Assembly (NCBI RefSeq): GCF_021568855.1
Contig: NZ_JAKGUG010000006.1
Coordinates: forward strand, 1 to 64,000
DNA from: Dethiosulfovibrio russensis
GTDB taxonomy: Bacteria > Synergistota > Synergistia > Synergistales > Dethiosulfovibrionaceae
DNA: 64,000 bases
Direction: 5' to 3'
Part shown: in pieces, positions 36,104 through 44,277 of the stretch
Position numbering within the stretch: the first letter of the stretch is position 1
How the letters are laid out: every line of letters begins with the position of its first letter
Made by a program: the position numbers and the translations under genes
Notes under the pieces: model-generated
The model's database searches: none
Seen by the model: the letters and a program-made list of their open reading frames with translations, nothing else
Told to the model about the DNA's origin: nothing

Positions 36104-37465
36104 TCAGGGTTTCAGCAGGTCGGGCACGGATAACAGGATAAACTCGTTGTCGTCTGCGATGTTTGGCTCTCGACTCGAGGAAAAGGGGTAGTTGTTGTCG
36201 TTTCCCACTATGATGTGCTCTTTATCGACTACATCTACGTTCTCTATGGTGAAGAACGGGAAGGTCAGCTTGCCGTTCGTGAGAGGCTTTCGGGCTAGCT
36301 TTTTGGGGTCCTCTATGGACATAAGGTCCACGTAGGACTGCTTTTCCACCGGGCCTCCTGCGTTGGAATCGCTCAGCGCCACACGGTATATCCTTTTGAA
36401 CACCGCGGGGTTGGAGAAACAGTGAGTCGTATCGGAGGCTCCCACGGCACAGGTTTTGTCCGACGTTCCCTCTCCGTTGTCCCTCTCTATGATGAGGCCG
36501 TGGGTTTCGTCTATCATGTTGAAGTCTCCTATGGCATGGGCGTCGTCTTCCAGTACGAACTTCCAGCTTCTTCCGGTCCAGTCTTCCTTCTCGACGTCGA
36601 ACTCGAGTATCCTGAGATATCCAGCGCCGTCGATCCTCTCGTAATCGCTTTTTTCTTCGTTCCAGAGGGCTCCCTCCAGAAGAGGATAGAGCTTTTTGCC
36701 GTCCGGGGAAGATGCCATGCCCTCGAAGCCCTTAGAGCGTGAGACCTGAAAACCGGTGGCTCCGTGGGGCTTCCCAGGGGAGGGCTGAGTCGGGTTGTCC
36801 GGGGATTTGACCACCTTGCCGTTCACCTTGGTCTCGAAAATCTCCAACACCTTGCCGTCCGCATCTGCCTTTATGAGGTAGGGGCCGAATTCGTCGCCTA
36901 TCCAGAGATAACCTCCTGCGAACTGAAAGCTCTCTGTGTCGAAGTCGCTTCCTGTGAGGTATCGTCTCTCGGTACTCTCGTTGACGATGTGGAACGGGAC
37001 GTTATGGTCCGGATCGTGGAGAAATATCGTCTTGGCCGGTTTGACCTTCCCCGTGGCGAAGTCTATCTCGTACTTGGTCAGGAAGAGCATGGAGTCGGGG
37101 GAGTTTGCCTTGCTTCCGAAGCCGTTGTCCGTCAGAACCCAGTAGCTTCCGTCGGCCATCCTCTTGATTCCGGAGTGTCCTTGTCTGGACTGTCCTTTGA
37201 TGGGGAGGGTCTTCCCCGTCTCTCGATTGGCGGATTTACCCATGACAGCTCCAAGCTCGGTGACCCTCTTGCCGGTAGTGTATTTTCCGGCGACACGAAG
37301 GTCAGATGGAGCGTCTTCGGGAACCTCTACCGTCGAGGATGCCGGTAAAACCGCGTGGCCTGCCAGTACGGCGGGAACCTGTTTGACGTCGTCTCCCCAT
37401 GCCTGTCCTCCTATGGCGAGACACAGTGCGAAAGGAGCTAGTGCGATAAGTCTTTTGCCTTTCAT
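36104..37465 (-). CDS. Secreted esterase-like/phytase-like protein
   Basis: The ATG at 37465 has AGGAGG upstream and starts a clear signal peptide (MKGKRLIALAPFALCLAIGG); the frame extends further but without support. The mature part of the 453-residue protein is the phytase-like beta-propeller family: SGIKRMADGSYWVLTDNGFGSK, GDEFGPYLIK and FEGMASSPDGKKLYPLLEGAL. Proteins of this group are exported and bind Ca2+, but many are not true phytases. A second protein with a similar domain is encoded divergently 238 bp away, and the two may share regulation. The substrate is unknown. Confidence 0.85.
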   Translation of the reverse strand: MKGKRLIALAPFALCLAIGGQAWGDDVKQVPAVLAGHAVLPASSTVEVPEDAPSDLRVAGKYTTGKRVTELGAVMGKSANRETGKTLPIKGQSRQGHSGIKRMADGSYWVLTDNGFGSKANSPDSMLFLTKYEIDFATGKVKPAKTIFLHDPDHNVPFHIVNESTERRYLTGSDFDTESFQFAGGYLWIGDEFGPYLIKADADGKVLEIFETKVNGKVVKSPDNPTQPSPGKPHGATGFQVSRSKGFEGMASSPDGKKLYPLLEGALWNEEKSDYERIDGAGYLRILEFDVEKEDWTGRSWKFVLEDDAHAIGDFNMIDETHGLIIERDNGEGTSDKTCAVGASDTTHCFSNPAVFKRIYRVALSDSNAGGPVEKQSYVDLMSIEDPKKLARKPLTNGKLTFPFFTIENVDVVDKEHIIVGNDNNYPFSSSREPNIADDNEFILLSVPDLLKP

Positions 37466-37633
37466 GTCGTGGAACCTCCTCTTGTCTTTCGGTATAGATC
37501 GAGACATCTTGGTTGCTTTCAGGGCCAATATAGCTTTTTCGTGTTTCACCGCGATAACGGAGGGGTTGCGGATAGGTCAAGGTTTCGTTGCCGTTATTCG
37601 AGGTCCCGTCGCGATACATATCCCTTACCTTTT

Positions 37634-37676
37634 CGAAACGGTTCCGTTGCGAAACGGTGGTAGCCTTTCAACTACC
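37634..37676. promoter_or_regulatory. Possible operator between divergent phytase-like genes
   Basis: CGAAACGG occurs twice as a direct repeat 16 bases apart (37634 and 37650). The first copy overlaps the palindrome AACGGTTCCGTT. A stem GGTAG/CTACC follows at 37659-37676. The cluster lies 28-70 bases before the plus-strand start. No clear -10/-35 pair was seen in this 238-bp gap. Confidence 0.3.
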
Positions 37677-37703
37677 ATATTCGCATACAGGAAGGTGAGT
37701 GTC

Positions 37704-39902
37704 GTGCAGATGAAGCTTAAATCCTTGGGGATCGCCGCGTCCCTGTCGGTCTTTACCCTTTTGAGCCCTCCGTCGTCGGAGGCTGAGGTAAGATCCTTTG
37801 CGCTTGAGAATCATTATGCCGTGCCGGGAGGACAGGTCGCGGAGATAGTGACAGCCACCCCGGACGGGATGAGCCTCTTCTACACCAACGCATCCGGCGA
37901 GAAGGTGGGCATACTGGATATATCCGACCCCGCCCGCCCGAGGGGTGAGGGGTCTATCGAGGTTTCGGGAGAGCCGACCTCGGCAGCTGTCAGCGTCGAC
38001 GGGCGTTACCTGGCCGTGGCGGTTCGAAACGGCGATAACCTGAATACAGCGGCGCCGGGCACTCTGGGTATATACGATATATCCCTTCCCGATAAGCCCC
38101 GCCATCTGGGCGATGTTACAATCGGTGTCGGCCCGGATTCGGTGGCCTGTTCCGAGATAGAGGGAAAGATGGTCGTGGTCGTTGCCATAGAGGACGAGGA
38201 GAGCGACGAGGAGGGAGAGGCCACCCTCGGAGGGAAGCGTCCCGGAAGGGTCGACGTGGTGACCGTGAACCCCTCTGACGTTCCATCCTCCAATATTGCC
38301 TCGGTGGAACTTGGCCGGGAACTGCTCGGATCGGTGGAGGGGATTAACTACCCGGCGGATCCTCAGCCGGAGTTCGTGGCGATCTCGTCGTCGGGCACTG
38401 AGGCTGCCGTGTCGATCCAGGAGAGCAACGGTGTCGCCGTGATAGACATATCCGATCCGGCGAAGCCATCGATAAAAAAGGTGTTCTGTGCCGGAACGGT
38501 GGAGAGAAAGGTGGACTTGAAGAAGGACGGTTGGATAAGCTTTTCCGATAACTTCAAGGGACGCAGGGAGCCGGATGGCTTGACCTATTTATCCGTAGGG
38601 GGAAAGAGTTACATAGCTTTGGCCAACGAGGGAGATACCGGCCTTGAGACCTTCGGCGACGGGATCTACCCCGGCGGTCGGGGAATAAGCCTCCACGACA
38701 CGGACGGCAAAGTCCTGTGGGATTCTGGCGTCGAGCTCGACATAGCCGCATCGCTGGTCGGTCACTACCCCGATGGACGTTCAAGCAAGAAGGGAGCGGA
38801 GATCGAGGGGGTCGCTTCGACGAGGATGTTCGGCGACGATCTGTTGATAGCTGCGTCGGAGAGGGGGTCCTTTCTGGCCGTCTACAGGGTCAGGGACGTA
38901 TTTGCCCCGGAGCTGATAAAGATACTTCCTACAGGAAGCAGCCCCGAAGGGGTTATAGCTATCACGGGAAGACAGGACGGAAAACAGCTGATAGTCAGCG
39001 CCAACGAGGGAGATGGGACAGTCAACCTGTATTCGGTCAGCGATAAGGACGTCCCAGGCGATCCCTCCGACCTGACTCTGTCTTCCAGATCCGAGCCTTG
39101 GAGCGCCCTGTCCGGCTTCTCTTCCGACGGGAAACATATATATGCGGTTCCAGACAACGCCTGGAGCCCCTCTAGAATATGGAGAATAAGCATGTCGAGG
39201 ACGGTGGACGGCGTGGCAGATATAGATGGGATGATCCCCATAACCAAAGAGGGGACCCCCGCTGCCTACGATCTGGAGGGCATCTGCTGGACGAAGGACG
39301 GTTTTTGGCTTGCCGGCGAGGGTAAGAATGCCTCGGAGAACCTGTTGATCTTCGTCGATCACGACGGGAAGGTCAGAGAGGAGCATCCCCTTCCTCAGGA
39401 GCTGATAGACGAATACGGAGATCCCGGCAAGTTCGGCTTCGAGGGAGTGGCTGCTTCCTCCGATGGATCTTTTCTGTACGTGGCGATGCAAAGGGGGTTC
39501 GATCACGACGATAAACGGGCGGCGATACTCCGTTTTTCGCCATCCGACGGAAGGTGGGAGGTTGCCTGGTATCCTCTGGACGATAACCCGGTGGATTCGA
39601 AGAAATACTGGATGGGGCTGTCCGATCTGTGTCTCGTAAAGAACGATAAACTGCTCGTTCTGGAGAGGGACAAAGGCAAGGGAGACCACGCTAAGGTCAA
39701 ACGGGTGTGCTCCGTGGATCTGAGGGGATTTTCCAACGGATCGGTTTTGGATAAAAGACTGGTAAAGGATATCGTGGAATCTCACGGGTTGTTGTTGGAA
39801 AAGGCCGAAAGCCTATGTCTGTTCGATGGCGATATCTGGATGGCGATCGACAACGACGGAGCCGGATGGACCAGGATGTTGAATCTGGGCGGGTACGAAT
39901 AG
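37704..39902 (+). CDS. Secreted choice-of-anchor I plus phytase-like protein
   Basis: The start is GTG 37704 (or ATG 37710) behind GGAAGGTGAG; the frame runs far upstream but the signal peptide begins here (KLKSLGIAASLSVFTLL). The 732-residue product has an N-terminal beta-propeller of the choice-of-anchor I type (GVAVIDISDPAKPSIKK, REPDGLTYLSVGGKSYIALANEGD, GAEIEGVASTR, SPEGV). A C-terminal phytase-like domain follows (LSGFSSDGKHIYAVPDNAW, YDLEGICWTKDGFWLAGEG, FGFEGVAASSDG). It should be exported. No C-terminal sorting signal is present. A phosphate-ester role is possible but unproven; it is paired with a shorter divergent relative. Confidence 0.85.
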   Translation: MQMKLKSLGIAASLSVFTLLSPPSSEAEVRSFALENHYAVPGGQVAEIVTATPDGMSLFYTNASGEKVGILDISDPARPRGEGSIEVSGEPTSAAVSVDGRYLAVAVRNGDNLNTAAPGTLGIYDISLPDKPRHLGDVTIGVGPDSVACSEIEGKMVVVVAIEDEESDEEGEATLGGKRPGRVDVVTVNPSDVPSSNIASVELGRELLGSVEGINYPADPQPEFVAISSSGTEAAVSIQESNGVAVIDISDPAKPSIKKVFCAGTVERKVDLKKDGWISFSDNFKGRREPDGLTYLSVGGKSYIALANEGDTGLETFGDGIYPGGRGISLHDTDGKVLWDSGVELDIAASLVGHYPDGRSSKKGAEIEGVASTRMFGDDLLIAASERGSFLAVYRVRDVFAPELIKILPTGSSPEGVIAITGRQDGKQLIVSANEGDGTVNLYSVSDKDVPGDPSDLTLSSRSEPWSALSGFSSDGKHIYAVPDNAWSPSRIWRISMSRTVDGVADIDGMIPITKEGTPAAYDLEGICWTKDGFWLAGEGKNASENLLIFVDHDGKVREEHPLPQELIDEYGDPGKFGFEGVAASSDGSFLYVAMQRGFDHDDKRAAILRFSPSDGRWEVAWYPLDDNPVDSKKYWMGLSDLCLVKNDKLLVLERDKGKGDHAKVKRVCSVDLRGFSNGSVLDKRLVKDIVESHGLLLEKAESLCLFDGDIWMAIDNDGAGWTRMLNLGGYE

Positions 39903-39914
39903 ACTTTCGATCCT

Positions 39915-39953
39915 AAATATGGCGGTCTCCTTTCATCGGAGGCCGCCATATTT
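39915..39953. terminator. Bidirectional terminator
   Basis: Arms AAATATGGCGG-TCTCC and GGAGGCCGCCATATTT form a long stem with a 7-base loop between the convergent propeller and ThiF-like genes. Confidence 0.85.
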
Positions 39954-39968
39954 ATTCGATCGATCCCG

Positions 39969-40763
39969 CTATAGATTTACGTCAAGTATCTCCAGTGCAG
40001 GTTTCAGCAGGTCGACCACGGTGAATTTAGGGGCGAAGACGACCTCCCGCTTTACCAGATTGGTGTCCTTTAAAAGATAGCAGAGTACCTCCGATGCCAG
40101 AATTGTTCCGGACAGCGCGCCTCCTACTCCCGTGGTGGGTACTTTTCCGGATTTCAAGGCTTCCTTTATCCTGGTCATGACGGTCTCGTCGAAGTGGTCG
40201 GCTATGAAGGACGGAAGAAGCCCTCCGTCGTCCCTGGATTTTTCCGCGACCTTGGCCCAGAATTCGCCTGGCATCATCCCTTCGGGCTCATGGGCCACCA
40301 TTATGGCGCCGAACCCTATCGCTCCGGCGGTGAACAGTGGAACGTGAAATTTCTCGATCAGGCCGGAGGACATCGCTTTAACGTCCTGTCCTTTTTCGGC
40401 GTCGATGACCCCCACGTATACGTTCGATCCGTCTAGAAACGCCTCGATGTTGTCCACCGTGGTTCCCTCGGGGTACAGGTCGAGCTCTACATTCGGATTT
40501 ATCTCTCTCGCCAGTTCGGCGTAGACCTCTATCTTGGGACGGTCCATGGTGGAGGCGAAGGCGGCGATCTGCCGGTTCATGTCAGGTGGGTCGAAAACGC
40601 CGTTCTCCGCCAGCCTGAAGCGCTTTACCCCGCAGCGCACCAGGTTTAGGAAGGTCCCTCCTCCGACGCCGCCGAGTCCCGCAATGGATATCAGCGGTCG
40701 TGACAGCTCCTCGAGCCCGTCGCCCTGTAGTATCGGCAGTGTCCTATCCAGAAAGGTTCCCAT
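39969..40763 (-). CDS. ThiF/MoeB/HesA-family E1-like adenylyltransferase
   Basis: The 264-residue protein has the E1 nucleotide fold: SIAGLGGVGGGTFLNLVRCGVKRF, then DPPDMNRQ with the catalytic Arg, and VYVGVIDAEKG. It lacks the two CxxC zinc pairs of MoeB/ThiF. These enzymes adenylate a C-terminal Gly-Gly of a sulfur carrier or another carboxylate; no carrier gene is adjacent. It is the last gene of the lspA-ridA-threonine-synthase-like-dehydrogenase operon and overlaps the dehydrogenase by 20 bases. The partner could be a peptide or small substrate. The function of this orphan member is undetermined. Confidence 0.85.
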   Translation of the reverse strand: MGTFLDRTLPILQGDGLEELSRPLISIAGLGGVGGGTFLNLVRCGVKRFRLAENGVFDPPDMNRQIAAFASTMDRPKIEVYAELAREINPNVELDLYPEGTTVDNIEAFLDGSNVYVGVIDAEKGQDVKAMSSGLIEKFHVPLFTAGAIGFGAIMVAHEPEGMMPGEFWAKVAEKSRDDGGLLPSFIADHFDETVMTRIKEALKSGKVPTTGVGGALSGTILASEVLCYLLKDTNLVKREVVFAPKFTVVDLLKPALEILDVNL

Positions 40764-41748
40764 CGTTTTTCTCTCGTCTTTTCTTTGAGGTTTCGTTGAC
40801 CACGTTCAGTATCTCTCTGTCGTCCCTCTGTCGAGATAGATTCTCCTTTATTCCCGCGATAGCCCCTTTGTAGAATTCGTCGGTGACCCCTCCTGTGTGT
40901 GGGGAGAGGGACAGTCTGGGGTCCTTGAACAGCGGGTCGTTCGGGTCGGCCGGTTCTTCCCATATGACGTCCAGACCTGCCCCGGCGATTTGGTTCTCGT
41001 TCAGCGCCTTGAGGAAATCCTCTCTATCCACCAGGCTGGGCCGGGCCACGTTTATCAGCCAGCTGTCGGGGTCCATCGCCTGAAGGATCTTTCCGTCTAT
41101 TATGCCGTCGGTTTCGGGATTGCTCGGTAGGGCCAGCACGACGAATCGACATCCTCTGATCGCTTCGTCCAGCCGGGAGAGGGGAAATACCTCCTTCAAT
41201 CCCCACTGAGAGAATTGAGGACGTATGGTCCTGTTGGCTCCTACGACCTCCATTCCCAGGCCTGTCAGTCTTTCGACGATGGCGTGTCCTACGCCGCCTA
41301 GTCCCACGACGAGGACTCTCTTTTTCCAGAGGGCGGTGCTGAAGGGGGCGAAAATCCTTCTGGCCCTGAATGTCTCCTCGAATAGATGGGTCCTCTTCGC
41401 CAGTATCAGCATATGCATTATGGCCGTCTCCGCAACGCTTTCGGCGTTTCCCGACCTCCAGGACGGAACGTTGGCCACCTTTACGTCAAATTCGGAGCAG
41501 GCCTCCAGGTCCGCGCTATCGTATCCCACCCCTACGAACTGAACTAGCCTCAACTTTTCGGCGATTTTCAGATCTTCTCTTGATATACCCCTGCTGGAGG
41601 TCAAAAGGACCTCAGCATCCGGCAGGTTTTTCCTTATTTCCTCCTCGGACCGACAGAAAACGAAGTCGCATCCTTCCAGTTCGGGCTTTATCTCTTCGTC
41701 GATGAGCTCCTGTAGTTTTCCGTTGTTTTCGGTGAGAACTATCTTCAT
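40744..41748 (-). CDS. D-2-hydroxyacid dehydrogenase family protein
   Basis: The 334-residue protein has the D-isomer-specific hydroxyacid dehydrogenase layout: SVAETAIMHMLILAKR, the NAD-binding VLVVGLGGVGHAIVERL, VVLALPSNPETDGIID, INVARPSLVD, and catalytic residues in AGAGLDVIWEEP and SLSPHTGG (Arg, Glu and His positions visible). It should interconvert a 2-oxo acid and a D-2-hydroxyacid with NAD(P)H. The start overlaps the upstream PLP-enzyme stop (ATGA). Downstream of an imine-generating PLP enzyme and RidA, it could reduce the 2-oxo acid they yield. The substrate is inference. Confidence 0.88.
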   Translation of the reverse strand: MKIVLTENNGKLQELIDEEIKPELEGCDFVFCRSEEEIRKNLPDAEVLLTSSRGISREDLKIAEKLRLVQFVGVGYDSADLEACSEFDVKVANVPSWRSGNAESVAETAIMHMLILAKRTHLFEETFRARRIFAPFSTALWKKRVLVVGLGGVGHAIVERLTGLGMEVVGANRTIRPQFSQWGLKEVFPLSRLDEAIRGCRFVVLALPSNPETDGIIDGKILQAMDPDSWLINVARPSLVDREDFLKALNENQIAGAGLDVIWEEPADPNDPLFKDPRLSLSPHTGGVTDEFYKGAIAGIKENLSRQRDDREILNVVNETSKKRREKNDGNLSG

Positions 41749-42878
41749 GGCTGCTCCTTCAGATGTAATATTTTATCGGTGGCCTTGAGTCCCGATCCGG
41801 ACAGAAAGGCTACAGTAACGTCCTGGTCCGATAATGTCCCCTCGATGCGGAGTTTCTTCAGTGCCGGAACCACCACCGCACTGGTGGGTTCCACGTAGAT
41901 TCCTCTTGAGGCCAGGGCGAAGATTCCATCAACTATGGGTTTCTCGTCCACAGCCACTATGGATCCCTCCGACCGCTTTACCGCCTCCAGGACCTCGGCG
42001 CCTCTGAGAGGGGTGGCCGAGCTGATGCCCTCCGCCACGGTCTCCACCTTGGTTATGTTTTCCGGCACGTTCAGCCCAGATTCGTAGGCCTTCGCCAGAG
42101 GGGCGCAGTTGGCCGATTGGACTCCGTGAATTTTAGGGATATGGTCTATCAGATCCATCTTACGGAGTTCAGAGAATGCCCTGTAGGCTCCGAGAACGAG
42201 GCTTCCCTGGCCCAGGGGCAGGACCAGGTGGTCCGGGGCGGTCCAGCCCAGCTGTTCCCATATCTCGTAGGCGAAGGTCTTGACGCCCTCTACGAACCAT
42301 GGGCTCCAGTTGTGGCTGCCGTAGTAGGTTTCTCGTGCCGCCGTCATGGCGGCATCGGTGGTGTCCTCTCTGGTTCCGGGAACCCTGATCAGCTCGGCGC
42401 CGTAGGCCTCTATCTGAACGCATTTTCCCGCCGAGGTGTAGTCCGGTACGTAGACCGAGCAGTTCAGTCCCCCTGCGGCGCAGTATGCGGCCATGGCCGC
42501 TCCTGCGTTGCCCGACGAGTCCTCTATAAGGGAGGTTATTCCCAGCTCCCTGAGTCGGCTGACCAACACCGATATTCCCCTGTCCTTGTAGGAACCTGTG
42601 GGGCAGAGGAAGTCCATCTTGGCCAGATGCTTGATCCCGTCCAGTTCCACCGGGATCAAGGGGGTGAGTCCCTCTCCCATAGTCACGGCCTTTTCCGGCG
42701 ATCTCACCGGTATGGTTCTGCCATATCTCCACATGGATAGGGGGCCTCTCTTTATCTCCTCCGGCGATATGGATAAGAGTTTTTCCGTTATGTGGTCGAG
42801 ATGGGCTCCGCAGTCTGGGCATCTCCAGATCGGTTCGTCGTCTCCGTAGGAGGCCTTGCATCTTAGGCACTTGAGCAT
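41745..42878 (-). CDS. Threonine-synthase-like PLP enzyme with N-terminal zinc ribbon
   Basis: The start is ATG 42878, overlapping the ridA stop (TGATG); the longer frame to 43016 lies inside ridA and is spurious. The 377-residue protein begins with a ribbon CLRC...CPDC (residues 4-24). The PLP lysine is in PTGSYKDRG and the phosphate loop is SSGNAGAAMAAY. Late glycines (LPLGQGSL, FLSGSGLK) complete the fold. It is of the threonine synthase/cysteate synthase/diaminopropionate-lyase-like group. Genuine threonine synthase is possible, but no hom or thrB is nearby. Next to RidA, a dehydratase or lyase that releases reactive enamines is equally plausible. Confidence 0.82.
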   Translation of the reverse strand: MLKCLRCKASYGDDEPIWRCPDCGAHLDHITEKLLSISPEEIKRGPLSMWRYGRTIPVRSPEKAVTMGEGLTPLIPVELDGIKHLAKMDFLCPTGSYKDRGISVLVSRLRELGITSLIEDSSGNAGAAMAAYCAAGGLNCSVYVPDYTSAGKCVQIEAYGAELIRVPGTREDTTDAAMTAARETYYGSHNWSPWFVEGVKTFAYEIWEQLGWTAPDHLVLPLGQGSLVLGAYRAFSELRKMDLIDHIPKIHGVQSANCAPLAKAYESGLNVPENITKVETVAEGISSATPLRGAEVLEAVKRSEGSIVAVDEKPIVDGIFALASRGIYVEPTSAVVVPALKKLRIEGTLSDQDVTVAFLSGSGLKATDKILHLKEQP

Positions 42879-43270
42879 CAGCTGTCTCCGATCTCGGCTA
42901 TCACGTCTATCTCCACGTCCAGACCGTTGTGGATGTCTATTCCGCTTGCTACGGTTCTGGCCGGGGGGACCGGACCGGTGAAGAACTCGGAGTATGCCTT
43001 GTTCACCTCGTCCCACAGTGTGACGTCCCTGATGAGGACCGTGGCTTTGGCGACCTTTTCCAGCGAGGATCCGTTTTCCTCCAGCAATGCCGCTATGTTT
43101 TTAAGTATCCTCCTGGTCTGTTCGGCAGGAGATGCCCCCTTGAGGGCTTTTCCCGTCGTAGGGTCCACCGGTAGCTGCCCCGCCGTGAAGATGAGATTTC
43201 CCACCCTCGTTGCCTGGGAGTAGCATCCCGCCGGTTTCGGTGCTTTTTCGCTTTCTATGCGACGGATCAT
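42878..43270 (-). CDS. RidA-family imine deaminase
   Basis: The 130-residue protein has the RidA pattern: GCYSQATRVGNLIFTAGQLPVDPTTG, a middle EQTRRILKNIAALLEENGSSLEKV, and PARTVASG with the arginine that binds the substrate carboxylate. RidA hydrolyses reactive 2-aminoacrylate-type enamine/imine products of PLP enzymes to 2-oxo acids and ammonia. It overlaps lspA by 4 bases upstream and a threonine-synthase-like PLP enzyme downstream. The pairing fits detoxifying that enzyme's intermediates. Confidence 0.92.
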   Translation of the reverse strand: MIRRIESEKAPKPAGCYSQATRVGNLIFTAGQLPVDPTTGKALKGASPAEQTRRILKNIAALLEENGSSLEKVAKATVLIRDVTLWDEVNKAYSEFFTGPVPPARTVASGIDIHNGLDVEIDVIAEIGDS

Positions 43271-43689
43271 GGTTTTCCCTCCTTCTGTGTTTCTTCCTGG
43301 GTCTTTGCTTTAAACGTGCCCCATAATATCGACAGAGCGCCTCCGATCAGGGCCAGATCGGCGACGTTAAGATAGAGCCCTCCGGGCCAGAACGGCACCG
43401 GTATGTAGTCCATGACCGCTCCGTAGAGCAAACGGTCTATCATGTTGCCCATGGCCCCTCCCCATAGAAGGATCAGTCCGTTTCTCGTCGAGGCCGGTTT
43501 TTTGTCCGCCATAGCCGTTACCGCCAGAAGAACGGCGAAGCCGACAGCGGAGGCCCATGTCGAGCCGTTCTCCAGCGACGAGAAGGCGACCCCCTTGTTC
43601 CAGACGGCCGGAAGGCCCATGCGGCGTACGGCGACGGAGCAGCCATAGGTCCCTATCGCAACGAAAGAAGCTAAAGATGCCGGTTTCAA
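43267..43689 (-). CDS. lspA: Lipoprotein signal peptidase (signal peptidase II)
   Basis: The supported start is TTG 43689 behind AGGAGGG; the frame runs to 44139 but that part overlaps thiW. The 140-residue protein has four hydrophobic spans. Motifs WNKGVAFS, GGAMGNMIDRLLYGAVMDYIPV and LYLNVADLAL carry the two catalytic aspartates. It cleaves prolipoprotein signal peptides in the inner membrane. It overlaps the ridA start by 4 bases, so it heads the lspA-ridA operon. Confidence 0.93.
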   Translation of the reverse strand: MKPASLASFVAIGTYGCSVAVRRMGLPAVWNKGVAFSSLENGSTWASAVGFAVLLAVTAMADKKPASTRNGLILLWGGAMGNMIDRLLYGAVMDYIPVPFWPGGLYLNVADLALIGGALSILWGTFKAKTQEETQKEGKP

Positions 43690-43720
43690 GGAAGCCCTCC
43701 TGTCTTGTGGTTCCCGATAT

Positions 43721-43750
43721 AAGTGAGGCGGCCGAAAGGCCGCCTCACTT
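43721..43750 (-). terminator. Hairpin between thiW and lspA
   Basis: A perfect 13-bp GC-rich stem (AAGTGAGGCGGCC and complement) with a 4-base loop starts next to the thiW stop. It lacks a T-tract on the minus strand, so it may only partly stop transcription. Confidence 0.55.
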
Positions 43751-43751
43751 G

Positions 43752-44258
43752 CTATTCCACCCTTATGCCCGATTTTCTCAGGCCCAATATGACGGCATAT
43801 CCTATGATACACCCCGGGATGGCGCTTGTCAGGAACGCTCCCTGGAGAGCCCACAGTCCGACCGATTTCCCCATGGCGGGAGCTATCAGCAGTGCCGATA
43901 GGGTCGCTCCTATTGGACCGGTGCCGAGGGGTTCCGCTAGGGCGCACCAGTCTTTGCGGATGAATCGGTAGGCCAATCCCACCGCCAGGGCTCCTGGTAT
44001 GCTGCCAGGGAATGCGAAGAGGGTTCCCGTTCCCATGGCAACTCGCAGTATGCTGGTCACCAGGGCCGCCCCCGCAGCCCACCAGGGGCCCAACAGAACC
44101 CCTGCTATGGCGTTTACCGCATGCTGAAAGGGAAAGCATTTGGTCGGGCCGAAGGGAACCGATACTCCCGAAAGCAGCAGTGCGGTGGCGGTGAGCAGTC
44201 CAGCGACGGTGAGCCGTCTTAGGGCGATTGAACTGGTTGAGGCCTTTTCGTGGGTCAT
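43752..44258 (-). CDS. thiW: ThiW-family S component (thiazole precursor uptake)
   Basis: The 168-residue membrane protein has about five hydrophobic spans. The ThiW signature is clear: VPFGPTKCFPFQHAVNAIAGVLLGPWWA, then LRVAMGTGTLFAFPGSIPGAL. ThiW proteins are ECF-type substrate-specificity subunits linked to hydroxyethylthiazole uptake; the energising EcfAT module must come from elsewhere. It is the last gene of the riboswitch-controlled thiamine operon, with GAGGAGG before its ATG. Together with thiM it would supply the thiazole half. Confidence 0.9.
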   Translation of the reverse strand: MTHEKASTSSIALRRLTVAGLLTATALLLSGVSVPFGPTKCFPFQHAVNAIAGVLLGPWWAAGAALVTSILRVAMGTGTLFAFPGSIPGALAVGLAYRFIRKDWCALAEPLGTGPIGATLSALLIAPAMGKSVGLWALQGAFLTSAIPGCIIGYAVILGLRKSGIRVE

Positions 44259-44277
44259 TTTTAGGTCCTCCTCTTTT

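Noticed and set aside
37164-37703. 540-base upstream extension of the choice-of-anchor I gene
   Set aside because: It would cover the whole intergenic gap and the 5' end of the divergent phytase-like gene. The signal peptide and ribosome site define the start at 37704.
43690-44139. N-terminal extension of lspA through the terminator and thiW
   Set aside because: It overlaps a well-supported gene on the same strand. LspA has a good TTG start with a ribosome site at 43689.
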